Shown here: in pieces, positions 23,325 to 33,784 of the stretch
How positions within the stretch are numbered: position 1 is the stretch's first letter
Layout: every line of letters starts with the position of its first letter
Source: Echinostoma caproni
Taxonomy: Eukaryota > Platyhelminthes > Trematoda > Plagiorchiida > Echinostomatidae
Length of the DNA stretch: 64,000 nucleotides
Direction of reading: 5' to 3'
Assembly (NCBI GenBank): GCA_900618425.1
Contig: UZAN01039948.1
Span: 9,385-73,384 of the forward strand
Made by a program: the position numbers and the translations under genes
The notes under the pieces: generated by a model
Told to the model about the DNA's origin: nothing
Seen by the model: the letters and a program-made list of their open reading frames with translations, nothing else
Databases searched by the model: none

Positions 23325-24234
23325 TATAAAACGGAAAAGAAGTTGAATGCGAATTAGACCTCGTTACTATCCTCTGTCGAATTTGTATTCCATATAAGAG
23401 CATCATTTCAGAGGCTTCTGCTTTTGCTATTGTTTGCAGGCACAGCTTCAGGGTGTTCTTGTGATTATCCAAAAGGTGTTTTACAGATAACCGATCTTCC
23501 ATGAGCATGTCCGATCAATGAACATTTATTTTACATCATGAAATCTTTAGTAACATTTATTATTGTCAACAAGCTTAGCTTAGCGTCTTGGACAATCAGA
23601 AAGAGAACTGGCACGCACGATAATCAAACTACACTTCAAGATGTTTTTTCAAACGATTTTCCTTTTTTCTCCAACTCCAATACTTTATCCGGATGCGAAT
23701 AGGTCATTAGAGATCCTAATTTCCGTCCTAATTTGTTTATGTATTAGTACCAAAAGAAATTCACCGCCCTTTTTAAAATAACTTTTCTCCGATACGGCAG
23801 AGACTTATATCAATGGTATGCGAGAAAAAGTCAAACGAGGCAAAGATTTGACGCCTTAATCAAACGTATGTCAAGGCCATTCTGGGCAACATGCGCTGTC
23901 ATGAAATGTGGTTTGCGTTGAAGCAACAATGTGGCACATATGGAAACTCTTACTCTGACTTGAGAAAACTGAACATATAATGTTCTGCCTCTGGCTTCAC
24001 TTTCAATTCTTCAAAACATCAACCCTGTGTCACAAACCATGGTTTTCGAGGACTTTAAATAAATTAAGTCGAACAGGCACCAAGACGTGACTCATTGCCC
24101 TATGTTTTATTGAAAACCTNNNNAACCTATGCCAAACAACTTTGAAACACCCATTTCTGAGTTACTCAAATCGTATTTGTACATCACCTTTGTTGAAAGT
24201 TTGTTGAAATAGATGACTACGCTCTCTTAAATGT
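23325..24234. other. No gene seen; assembly gap at 24,120-24,123
   Basis: A short run of N precedes the RTE-like LINE piece. The 5' part of that LINE is not recognisable here. Confidence 0.5.
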
Positions 24235-25170
24235 TTGATCCTCCTCACGTTTCTTTACAAACTTTCCTTTTTTTCCGTCCTTTGTGTTATTCATTCTGTG
24301 GCATTAATTTTGTGTAGAAGCGCTGCAACCGTCCATATTAGTTTTCTTGGTCCAGCCCCCAGCATCACGCTGACTGGAGAAGTAGTAGAGGAAGTAGATA
24401 AGTCTTCTTGTTTCGGCAGCTATATCTCACCTGGCGGACTACTCACAGGCGACGTGCCGGCGTGCATACAGAAGGCTCGGTTGGCATTTGTCAACTTGTG
24501 ACATCCGTGGCACCGACGTGACATTCGTCTGTTCGTGAAGGGTGGATTTGATGCTGCAGCAGTTCGACCAGTGCTGCCATACGGTACAGCGAATTGTTCA
24601 TTACGGGAAGAGGTTAAAAATATATTGTTGGTGCTCGAACGCCACTATCTATGTTGCATTGCACGAGACAGGTGGGGAAACCGAACGAGAAATGCAGAGG
24701 TTAGGCGTAGAGCCTCAGTTAATCGCGATCGTCCACTGGAGCAATCGGTCGACCTTCATAGATTTTGCTGGTTGACACATGTATTGCGCATGTTACCAGC
24801 TAGGTTGCCACGGTGGGCGATGTTTGCCGATGTAAGTAGCGATTGGAAAATGATCAAGGGAGGTAAAACTAAAACCTAGCATGAGGGTATGAAAACCCTA
24901 ACCAGGATGTTAGGTCACATAGGTCCTGTTAGGCTTCCAGGTTGGGGACCCCAAGATGATGGTCACCGATGGTTAGTGACACTGAGCAATATTGCTGGAT
25001 GTTGCCAGTAGCGGCACTGATGCATCTCCTCGCTAATCTTGCAAATTAAGTCTATATGAATTTGCTCTTTTGCTTGAATTTGCTCTCAGTATTCCAATCT
25101 TTAATCGGCTGTTTTATTCAAATTAGCAACTTGAAGACAACAACCAAAACCGGCGCACGAAATTGCATAG
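24235..25170 (+). mobile_element. RTE/BovB-like LINE 3' end, copy 1 (dead)
   Basis: One frame carries the C-terminal part of a non-LTR reverse transcriptase: ITLTGEVVEEVDKSSCFGSY, then ISPGG, HPWHRRDIRLFVKGGF, RNAEVRRR, HVLRMLPARLPRWAMF, KGGKTKT and VRLPGWGPQDDGHRW. Two in-frame stops (TGA at 24,499-24,501 where Arg is expected; TAG at 24,877-24,879 where the family has Trp) kill it. The untranslated tail runs to about 25,170 and is shared with 47,425-47,830. The 5' part is missing, as expected for target-primed truncation. Confidence 0.85.
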
Positions 25171-25879
25171 TCAGTGGTTGTAAGAATTGAACTGGACTCC
25201 TGATTATACCAGCGGATTTGGTTTACTGGACTGTTGAATTCTCATTCAACTTCTTGTTGACTGTGGCGTAGGACTCAATGTCTAAAACTTTATTGTTAAT
25301 TACTGATGTTTAGGATGCAAATTTCCTCATGCAATGGCAAAACTTCAACCTTCTTTATTAACAGCTCCGGTGGGTTTTAGAGCGCTATTTTATCTCCTTT
25401 CGTTTCCTGCGTGCACAAGCAACGAGACTTGTTGTAATAACTTTATTGCCGGTGTGTAGGATGAAGATATGCGGATAGGGTGCCCATCGGATAACGACAT
25501 CTTTTCAACAACTTTAAGACAACCTAAATAACTTTTTTAGTAGATGCCTATCAGGATCACCTATGAGTAGCATTCACAAATGCGTTGATGTGGCCTTGAA
25601 TCCAACTTCATTAACTCACAATTTTTATTGATTGACCTGATCTGATTGGTAAACGTCGCAGCATTCCCAAATCTAACTCTGTTTAATACTTTACCAAAGA
25701 AAACAAATTTCACGACATTTGTTTTTCTGTGTTGATGAAATAGTAATGAAGTAGACTCGGTGCTTCAAATTTAGGCTAAATATATCAGTATTCTTCTATC
25801 GCACAACCTCTATGGGAGTAGTTCCTGAGTAGTCATTGAGAGAATGTTTACAATAAGACTTGTAAACTTTCTTTCTTTT

Positions 25880-26100
25880 TTTCAGGCCAAGGAAGCTTTC
25901 TGCTCTACAAAATTTAATCTTGAAATTTGTGATCGCATGAATCCTCCCTGCTTGATTGAACCTCTCCACTTCATTTTTTCTCAGCTTGAAACAAGATATT
26001 TTATATTTATATTTATTTTTGATTTTCATCACATTCTCGTGAAAATTGCCGAAAATTTAATTTTCGGGTGCAAAAAGCATAGTTTGACTTTACCTGTTCT
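25880..26100 (+). mobile_element. CR1-type LINE 3' tail, copy 1
   Basis: The end (gccgaaaatttaattttcgg, then gtgcaaaaagc and tttgac) matches tails at 50,085-50,302 (plus) and 27,305-27,560 (minus). Upstream T-rich sequence also aligns loosely. A perfect-looking acceptor (ttctttctttttttcag at about 25,884) lies inside, but the following frame is LINE-derived. Confidence 0.6.
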
Positions 26101-26376
26101 TTACTGAATTTTGAAAACTTTTGAATACGTTTTCATGAGTTATTTTATCTACATTGAATGACATATTGGCCACGTTTTCCGAGATTTTGCTTGTCTATGT
26201 CTCATTCAAATCATCAATACTTTCTACTATGGTGGCTTTTCTTATATCCAGAATCTTATCACATGAATTGAACTTGAAAATACAAATTTTTGTCATCTTG
26301 TGCAACCACATATCTTTCGGTTATGCTTTATACAGAGGTATGTAACGCTTACAGTGATTTCTCCTGGTTTATTCAG

Positions 26377-26418
26377 GAATTCAGAGAGCAGCTTTTAGCA
26401 AGCAAGACACGCATGTCG
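26377..26418 (+). CDS. Candidate 42-nt micro-exon
   Basis: Strong acceptor (tttctcctggtttattcag) and fair donor (ATGTCG|GTAACAT) bound 14 codons, EFREQLLASKTRMS, in phase 0/0. Another phase stays open for 35 codons beyond the donor (IQRAAFSKQDTHVGNISMIG..), so the reading is not unique. Confidence 0.3.
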
Positions 26419-26955
26419 GTAACATATCAATGATTGGTACACCTATCAACTGCGCATTTAGCATTGCATATTTAATAGTTAAATGATCAAACCCATCGCA
26501 CCTTAGGTGAGCCATTTGGACATGGGAGACACTTTTTAAATAACCGCCAAAAAGGTATCTTCCGAATAATAATGCGATCATAATCATTGAATCGCAAATC
26601 TAACAGATGTATCGGTAAGAATAGTGCAACAATGTTTAACCTAACATGATTTCGAAACTCGAGATAAACCAATCTCACTCAGTATTGACCGGGTATGCCT
26701 TTTATCGTGGTGAACGATCAATAGTAGGGCACCAACAACTGACTGGTCCAGATTTGTACATTTGTCCAAATTATATTTCAGAGTCCACTGTTGCGTATCT
26801 TCGACTTTGAACATAATTTACTGTACATTGAATCAACTTTATCCCCAATGCAAGTGGATTTGCCATTGTTGCATTGACATAAATCCTTATTCTATCATTC
26901 GGATTTAAACGTTGTCACAATATACACCTGATTATTTCTTTTCATTGTGCAATCC

Positions 26956-26995
26956 GTAAGTTCTAATTATCAAGGACAATTCTTCTTTTCGACAG
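26956..26995 (+). other. Possible 40-nt intron
   Basis: GTAAGTTCTAAT at the left end and ttcttcttttcgacag at the right make a full set of intron signals in 40 bases. Joining the flanks gives ..YFFSLCNP-DTTYCYFQELFL.. in phase 2. The upstream frame meets a stop about 16 codons back with no AG between, so its own start is unsolved. Very short introns are known in schistosome genes. Confidence 0.35.
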
Positions 26996-27092
26996 GGATA
27001 CCACATATTGTTACTTTCAAGAGTTATTCCTCTCATTGCTCCTTTCCATCGTGTTGCTGACTTTGTGGCATATCGAGGCACGCATTAGGCAG
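26996..27092 (+). CDS. Candidate exon with a transmembrane helix
   Basis: After the acceptor described at 26,956-26,995, one base and 32 codons run to a donor (GGCAG|GTGAAAAA). It codes a typical membrane helix followed by charged residues: ELFLSLLLSIVLLTLWHI then EARIRQ. Phase 2 in and 0 out. Other phases are also open for a while (GYHILLLSRVIPLIAPFHRV..). Protein family unknown. Confidence 0.38.
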
Positions 27093-27124
27093 GTGAAAAA
27101 CTATCACCGCGAGTTTTCACTTAC

Positions 27125-27224
27125 ATGAGTTGGCACAATTAGTTGCGTGATAGAAGTTACTTTTGGAAGGAACACGCAACTGTTCTTCGTGGAATCCAAT
27201 AAATCCAACGCAGTTGGCCAATTC
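27125..27224 (-). CDS. Candidate 100-nt exon, minus strand
   Basis: Acceptor ttgttcactgatttcaaag and excellent donor CTCAT|GTAAGTGA bound 33 codons: ELANCVGFIGFHEEQLRVPS then KSNFYHATNCANS, with three Cys. Phase 0 in and 1 out. It is compatible in phase with the micro-exon at 28,970-28,995, with the LINE at 27.3-28.5 kb lying in the intron between. Unrecognised. Confidence 0.38.
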
Positions 27225-27304
27225 CTTTGAAATCAGTGAACAATTTTTGATTTGTTTAAAAATGGAAAATTGGTACTTCATTTCTCTTTGATACATGAAA
27301 TGTA

Positions 27305-28500
27305 TTGCCAATCACTAAGTCAGTCAATGAAGTCAAATCGAGAAAAGTTTTTCGCACCCAAAGGAGGAATTTTCAGCAATTCACAATTTTTTTCAGTGGA
27401 TAGATAAGACCAATTACAAATAAAAAGACCATATCGAAAAATTCTACACTTTAGTAAATGACAGAGAAATAAGTGCAAGAAAGTTTCCCGGAAGTGGGTA
27501 AAAATGTTCTGACGAATAACCAGTAGCCGAGCTAGGAATAGAATTGTACAGGGCATCATTGGTCATAACAGATATTAAGATAATGAGTAAGGTGATCGCA
27601 AGAAAAATACAGCTGATTGGAGAACGCAGAGAGTCGGTGGATGAAACTAAGTCACACAGCCTGGACAATTTCTCCGAAAAACAATTTCTTTTTCGTGGTG
27701 TACGAGAGGCAGGCCGGGTATGAAGGCAGTTTTTATTTTTGCAGTACATCATGGGGTAAATATGAACGGTACACTGGGCAGAACCGCTGATTGAGACTCT
27801 TTTAGAAACGTGTAATACATTGGAAATAATTACATGAATGCTATCAAGAAAGGCATTGGTATGAATTAGAAAATTGACTGCGTTCACTAAGCCTGGAATA
27901 GTTAGAAAGAAGGTAACAAAGCGAATAAAGCTTCCAGCGATAATACACAAATATTGATTAATACAAGTGGCGAATAGTGTTACTATATTATCAGCCAATC
28001 GTGTCACGTTAGGGCGAGTGTATCAGGGGCAATGTTTTAATCACAAAGTGAATGAAGCTAAATCTGCTGAGGAAGCGGGCCGGCAACGAACAAAGTACAA
28101 TTAATTTTGCCTTTTGAGTAGGAAAAAATCAAACGAGTGTTCTTACACCAACTTCGATTTATGAAAGTGACCACTCCGCCAACTCCGTTGCGAAAGTTCA
28201 CAGTCCGGTCGCTCCCGATGATATGAGAGCCGTCCAATCCGACCTCATTATCCTCAGTATCTGAATGTAACCAGCTTTCCTCGAGTAAAATGAATCCCAC
28301 ACTTTTGCACTGATTCTGATGCACCACATTCTGGACGTCGTCGATTTTTTTCACAAGTGAGCGAATGTAACTCGTACAAATGGACTGAATCGTCATTCTC
28401 TTGACAGAACTTCGCCTGAGCGCAACTCGCCAGCCAGTGCGATGCTTATTATGCTGACCTAGACGGTTATTTCCGAACCTATTGTAAAGGTTTCTCACGG
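27305..28500 (-). mobile_element. CR1/jockey-like LINE, internally deleted
   Basis: At 28,058-28,498 the minus strand encodes a recognisable endonuclease (EEP-type) N-terminal region: KKIDDVQNVVHQNQCKSVGF, then SWLHSDTEDNEVGLDGSHII, SDRT, GVGGVVTFINRSWCKN and INCTLFVAGPLPQQ. This is standard for jockey/CR1 retrotransposons of flatworms. The 187-residue minus-strand ORF at 27,444-28,007 and the tail to 27,305 correspond to the element's 3' end; the reverse transcriptase core is missing, so the middle was lost. The tail (ttgctgaaaattcctccttt, then gggtgcgaaaaac) matches copies at 25.9 and 50.1 kb. Confidence 0.82.
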
Positions 28501-28969
28501 AATGAGCAAACGCTCAAATTCCGAGGCCATTCGTGAGAACACAGAGGAATTTCATAAGTTAATAATTGTAGGTCAGCATTTAACCTTCAGAAATTGATGA
28601 ACTGATGAAAACGTGCACAGTCAAGTTTATCCACCGCAAAAAACGTAAACAGTTGTCGAGTTTCGAAAATCACGGCCGAAATTTAAAGGCCATGATGGCA
28701 TTCAAAGTGAACGGTTTTGCCCGTACACGATAACCACCTTTAGATTATGCAGTGGGTTATTAGTCACAACTCCTTTTATACGAGCCGGTTCGGTTTATAT
28801 CTAACAGCTGCATTTTGTCGCAAGGACCCAGTACCTTTCCAACGTACTGAAAAGAATTCCGTTAATCTCATGGATTGTTTCAGTAGTGTGGGTCTTAGTT
28901 GCATTACACGCAACTTTACTGAATTGTCAAACTCATTGTGAAATTAGCTTTGTCTAAGAGTTAACTTAC

Positions 28970-28995
28970 CTGGCTTTTTCTGGCATACCTTTGGG
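28970..28995 (-). CDS. 26-nt micro-exon candidate
   Basis: Splice signals on both sides are close to ideal on the minus strand: acceptor taataatctgttattcattgcag and donor AAGCCAG|GTAAGTTAA. All three phases are open (for example PKGMPEKA or QRYARKSQ). Read phase 1 in and 0 out it links 29,262-29,289 to 27,125-27,224. The interval is too short for any homology call. Confidence 0.4.
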
Positions 28996-29261
28996 CTGCA
29001 ATGAATAACAGATTATTAGAAGTTCAGCTATATTCTTATTTCTCGTTTGAACAACGAAGTAGACGAACAATTTTAGCGATAGCGTGAATGTTCATTTTGT
29101 TTTAATTACTTGTTTTGTGTAGCCTGGAACTACAACATTCATGTGGATAATAGTTGAATATCATTTTTTGAGCAAATCAGAGTTTCACCTAATGGTGGAG
29201 CTCACTGACTTGAAATACATATTTGTCTTCAAAATACAAATAGCTTTTCACATGGCTCTAC

Positions 29262-29289
29262 TGAGCTCAGTGTAATCATAGACATCGTT
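29262..29289 (-). CDS. Possible 28-nt micro-exon
   Basis: Acceptor ctctaaagcttttattcag and a fair donor GCTCA|GTAGAG enclose nine codons, NDVYDYTEL, phase 0 in and 1 out. It is compatible with the next minus-strand micro-exon. Support is splice consensus and phase only. Confidence 0.25.
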
Positions 29290-29570
29290 CTGAATAAAAG
29301 CTTTAGAGGTTTGAATTAATTGAGGCACACGTTTAACGCGGTGGATATATGCAGAAATGAGTACCATACAACAAATAGCAAATTTTGTTCACAATAGAAA
29401 TTCGTCAAATTGATTTGCGGAACACTTTCTCTAATAATCAGGCAAGTGATCAGTTCTGTCTAATATTTGGAAAAATAATAAAGTAGTCTAACCAAAGATT
29501 GGCTGGTCATGCTTCGATACGATCATATGTATTTTTTAACGAAGCAACCGTTTAGTCGATTTTGTGGATA

Positions 29571-29860
29571 TCAAGCACCATTACCACAGACAATAATGTA
29601 CGGATACNCAGTCGGTAGGGAATTAATCGAGTAGACACAGAGTGAAACCCACACAATGTGATCGGAAAACGAACTCCAATTTTCGCGAAATACCACGACC
29701 CCAATTGAGATCAGGTCAATGGCATTTGAGCGGCAACAGACCCCAAATAATCGTCCCCGAGGACGTGTGTTCGAATAATTCAGCAAACGCCGGAGGTATT
29801 CCATTTATTGTGTTCTATGACAACCCTCTTCTCATAATTTGCCTCAATATTAATTAAATA
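29571..29860 (-). repeat. Diverged relative of the 16.8-kb LINE 5' region
   Basis: On the minus strand NTRPRGRLFGVCCRSNAI resembles GIRTHPRGDSLVTSGSLPPG from 16.8 kb, and on the plus strand gtccccgagg..gtgttcgaat lines up with the tRNA-like stretch there. The similarity is patchy, with an N at 29,608. Confidence 0.3.
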
Positions 29861-29864
29861 AACT

Positions 29865-31100
29865 GAAGCCATGTAGTTAATGATGGTTGATTGAATGCTG
29901 TGTAAGATAATATGGTTTTATTAGGAAAATATTTTTCCCTGATAAAATAAATAAGTAACAATTAAACTGTGCAATGTGACGAAGTCTCGCTCAGACTTTT
30001 CTGTTATTCTCTGATCATTAAAAAACTGACGGAATATTATTTTTTACCCAAGTTTGAGTGCTTAGCTAAAAGTGGAAATATTTTCAGTTATTTGATCAAT
30101 TAAACGGAGAAGTAGAACTTATTTTCTTTACAACCATTTGATGCGATGCCGGTAATTGGAATGATACAAGTTGGTTGCATTCGGCAGTGTATCATTTTCC
30201 TCAATTAGCGAACAATCATCCGTACGTTTAATTACTGTACAAATGAATGGTCTCTCAGTCGCTGTCTGAGTGAAGATGTCTTCTTGTTACAGGTGATACA
30301 TGGAGTAAAGCTCGATTTGCAATAAAACCATGAAGGCGGCATTAGATGGAAGTCACTACATATCAACTAACTTCAAAGATGAATTGCTCCACTGGTATGA
30401 GACAGTGACTACCAACAAATTTGATGCAACAGCGTAGGGTTGTGTATGAATAAGAACAATTGTTAATTTATTGAACTTAGAAACGCTTCATTATTGGTGG
30501 TTGGAGTTGACTGTAATTGCCCGTGATCATAAATTAGCATAATAAAATAATAACTGGATAAAGGGATAGGAGATTACTGTATGCGATACCAAAATAAACA
30601 TTCATTCGATCGTGGTTGTTATTTATTGCAAGTGAAGCTGGAAATTGCAAGGTTACGTCAATTTTGGAGATAGGAGTACTTGGCTGTTAGTCGAAACAAA
30701 ATCAAGTATGGAATGAAATCGAAAAAGCTGTTTGCTATATGCAGTTGATACTTTCCGTAAAAAACAATCAGTTCGGAGCGACCAGAACTCTAGCTAGGCA
30801 AACAGGTTTAGCTGCAGACAATCAACTAGCTTTGGCCACAGATAATGTATTCACTAGACTATTTGGTTTATATTATACCAAATATGCCCTTTTATCATGG
30901 AAACCCTGAAAACAACCGTTTATCGAGATACGTCTAGGCAGTTACGGTTGCACCCATCCCCCGGAAAAAATGTTTGGGATTCTGGTAGTTTGTTGTCTCA
31001 TCTAAATATACACAAACCGACAGAATCTCGTTAGCTATAATGCGACAATTTTGATGAAGTAAACAGTTCCCTAGAGTATTCATGAGATTTTCCTAAATTG
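29865..31100. other. Mostly non-coding; one possible start exon near 30,331
   Basis: An acceptor (gatgtcttcttgttacag) ends at about 30,293. An ATG in good context (aaaaccATGAAGG) at about 30,331 opens 35 codons, MKAALDGSHYISTNFKDELL.., with a possible donor CACTG|GTATGAG. Its phase does not fit the 31,123 frame. Otherwise nothing is seen. Confidence 0.25.
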
Positions 31101-31122
31101 ATTACCTTGCTTCTTTCTTCAG

Positions 31123-31305
31123 GAATATGAGCTATCAGCACGACAATTATATGAAAATTGGTTGGTGTTGATAAGTTCTGTTTTCGCCTATGCACCAATG
31201 GAAGCAGGTGGTTTCCAAATTTGCCAGTGGTTCACTGTGGATATCACCTCGACTGATGATATATTGTTTCACAACCCTATACCTAACTCAGTGGCCATGG
31301 TGGGG
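31123..31305 (+). CDS. Candidate exon, unknown protein
   Basis: A very strong acceptor (accttgcttctttcttcag) is followed immediately by 61 open codons, beginning EYELSARQLYENWLVLISSV and including GGFQICQWFTVDITSTDD, to a TAA at 31,306-31,308. A donor (GTGGG|GTAAAA) overlaps that stop. The translation is rich in aromatic and acidic residues and reads as folded protein. No family recognised. Confidence 0.42.
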
Positions 31306-31511
31306 TAAAAATGCATACCAAATAATAAATTTTGCATGAGCGCTATTACAATGACATAATGGGCTATATTGGAATTGTTTTAATGAATTTCCTATTCAAA
31401 CCACCGGTACTTTGTGTGTATCCAGCACTGTGATGTCAGGTACCTTGAAAGTATCATCACAATTTGCATCTGGACTCGTAGAGCGGTGAACATTACAACT
31501 AAATATTTCAG

Positions 31512-31686
31512 CAGACATTTATCACGTTGGTGTTGGATATCACGTTTCATCTATCAGTACTGTTCCGTGTTAGGGCAGTGATAAATGATGCAAGCAGGAA
31601 CACACGATTATTAATTGGGCAACGTTGTAAGCCTGTGTTTATTTCGGTAACGCCTGGCATTATTCATAGCTTACACTGCACGTTTG
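31512..31686 (+). CDS. Candidate exon, unknown protein
   Basis: Acceptor actaaatatttcag, then 58 codons (QTFITLVLDITFHLSVLFRV...) to a good donor (CGTTTG|GTAAGGAA); the frame itself stays open to 31,721. Phase 0 in and 1 out. It follows the 31,123 exon by about 200 bases, but the phases do not join simply, so the two may not be consecutive. Confidence 0.35.
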
Positions 31687-31724
31687 GTAAGGAACCCGTA
31701 GTATACAGTCTGTTGGAGTAGAAA

Positions 31725-33545
31725 GCAAATATGTTAGGATTACTGGATGCATGGAATCATAGAGGACTTAATCTGTTTCTTATCATCGAAGGGTTTCTTC
31801 GACGAGCAAGATATGAGCGCACGAACTGCATTGACAATCTGCCAGTTGACAATATCAAGCTCTTTTTATTTTTAAATATTACTTTTTTCCATGGAAATAT
31901 ATAAAAAGCATTTCATTTATACATACTGGCCCACTGACCCCGAGCATAGGAAGTTTTACTTAATTTTATTACAAAGTGAGAAATATTCATCAAATGCAAT
32001 AGCGTTTCGCTTGAATGACTCGGTGGTATTATCTAGGAAACGTGATGTACATTCCTAATAGACACTCATATTAGGAATTCTTCTCAAATAGATAAATCGA
32101 AAATTTCCTAAAATAAAATACTAACCTCTTCAATAAAACCCTTTTAAATGCATCACTGTTCGATATTTATTCGTAAATGATAATCAGAATTATTAAAATA
32201 CCACCAACCCTGAGTCTTGGAAACACGTGACCTATTTGCTTAAGTGGAACGGTTTTATTTTCTATTCACAAAATGGAAGTATAGATAACAAACCTGCGTA
32301 ATCCTGTCAGATTGAATGGTGGAAAATTTTGGAAATGGAGGAGTGGTGGTGGTGGCGATACATTGTAACTCACAGAGGAATGAAGAAATGATTTGATTAA
32401 GAAAAATGAAAGTTTGAATTATGGTTTTTTCCATACATTCGTTACTTTAGCAACGACTTCTAGATATAATGTTGGGAATCATTATATATGGTCACTGGGT
32501 ACAAACTAAAAGTCTCATCAATTACGCGATAGTTGCGATCATCCAATAAATTCGGCTGATAACAGATATCCATACTATCAAAAATAGGTATAAACGTCCA
32601 ATCTTCGTGCCAAATTCACGACTGAAATAAAGCGTAAAATGTAAATACTGTGTGTAAATTAAATTTATGTTTACTGTGAAGATTTCAACAACGTCAAGCT
32701 ATTAAGTAATGTAAGTAAGTTTTGCATTAAACCTGTAACTGGTATACTGCGTTTGAATATATAAACCAGCTAGATATGTTAGACAGACAATGAAACGTAT
32801 ACCCATTCAAATTTTGGAGGCATACAGAATCCGCCAATTAGCAAACAAAAAGGAAAAATAGGACCTGAATCTAGCAAACTAAATAATTGAACGATAACGA
32901 AACAATTGGTTGCTGCGTTCGTTCTTAAATTTTGATAAGTACTTTTCTGTTCCTAGAACACGAATTTAATGAGTACAGATTTAACGATATATGACAGATT
33001 AGGAGTAAGAAGGCACGTGGGAGATGAAAGTACGTAAATTAATGACGAACGTTGATGTTGGCTATTCTTTAAGCACCAAGATTTTTATTGAAAATACAAT
33101 GGATAAAAATAAATGAATTCAATCAAAGAAACTTGTATTTCACATCATAGACTAAAATTGAAGTGGACTATATTAAATCCCAGTTAAACTTAAACGTGTA
33201 TTTAAGGGCTTGAAGTATACTTCTGTTATTCTGTTTTTCACGAACAAATAAGACTACTTACCCTTTTTCTAAACGGAATCTAACAGGCGTTACTGATGAT
33301 TAAATGAGCCGCTAAAATAATAACTTTGCGAAAACTTTGGAACAGTGAGCATCGAACTATTGTATGAAAGCACGACGAGGTATGATGAATTAACACCAAT
33401 TCAAATTACAATGCTTGATTGTTCAACAAAGTTGCCGGAAACTTAGGGAGAAATCTGGTGAGTAGAAAAAAATTGGGTAACATAAGACTGCCACTTCAGT
33501 AAGATATTGTGATTGTGATAGTTTATCATTGACAACTGTGATAGG
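31725..33545. other. No gene seen
   Basis: AT-rich; several AATAAA hexamers but no terminal exon associated with them, and no recognisable element. Confidence 0.45.
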
Positions 33546-33550
33546 TTGTT

Positions 33551-33782
33551 GTTTGTGTGTCGATTGTGAAAAGTTCAGTAGCCTCGATGGGATTCGAACA
33601 CACGCGGTGAATTCTAAGGAAAACTTGCCGGGGCAGTCAGCTTATATGTTAACTGGTGAATGTGAAAAGTTCAGTGCTATCGGTTGGGCCTCGTAGCTCA
33701 GCTAGTAGAGCGTGCCCGTACAAGGCGTAGGTGGCGTTCCAATACAACCGAGGCTACTGAACTTTTCACAATCGACACAAAC
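33551..33782. mobile_element. Head-to-head pair of half tRNA-like units
   Basis: Arms at 33,551-33,586 and 33,749-33,782 are inverted repeats of about 34 bp (ending GCCTCG / CGAGGC) with one 2-base indel. The plus-strand unit (33,688-33,755) keeps a tRNA 5' half: acceptor GCCTCG pairs with CGAGGC, and the D arm GCTC..GAGC with A box TAGCTCAGCTAG is intact, but the T loop is lost. The minus-strand unit (33,583-33,655) keeps the B box (GTGTTCGAATCCC) and 3' end. TGTGAAAAGTTCAG recurs three times (two direct, one inverted). The plus ORF here (GLVAQLVERARTRRR) is a common false translation of tRNA-like DNA. Confidence 0.6.
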
Positions 33783-33784
33783 TC

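Noticed and set aside
25884..26105. Exon starting AKEAFCSTKFN after a perfect acceptor
   Set aside because: The stretch is a LINE 3' end related to copies at 27.3 and 50.1 kb.
27444..28007. 187-residue minus-strand ORF as a host gene
   Set aside because: Lies between a LINE endonuclease block and a LINE 3' tail on the same strand; its end aligns with the 50.1-kb LINE copy.
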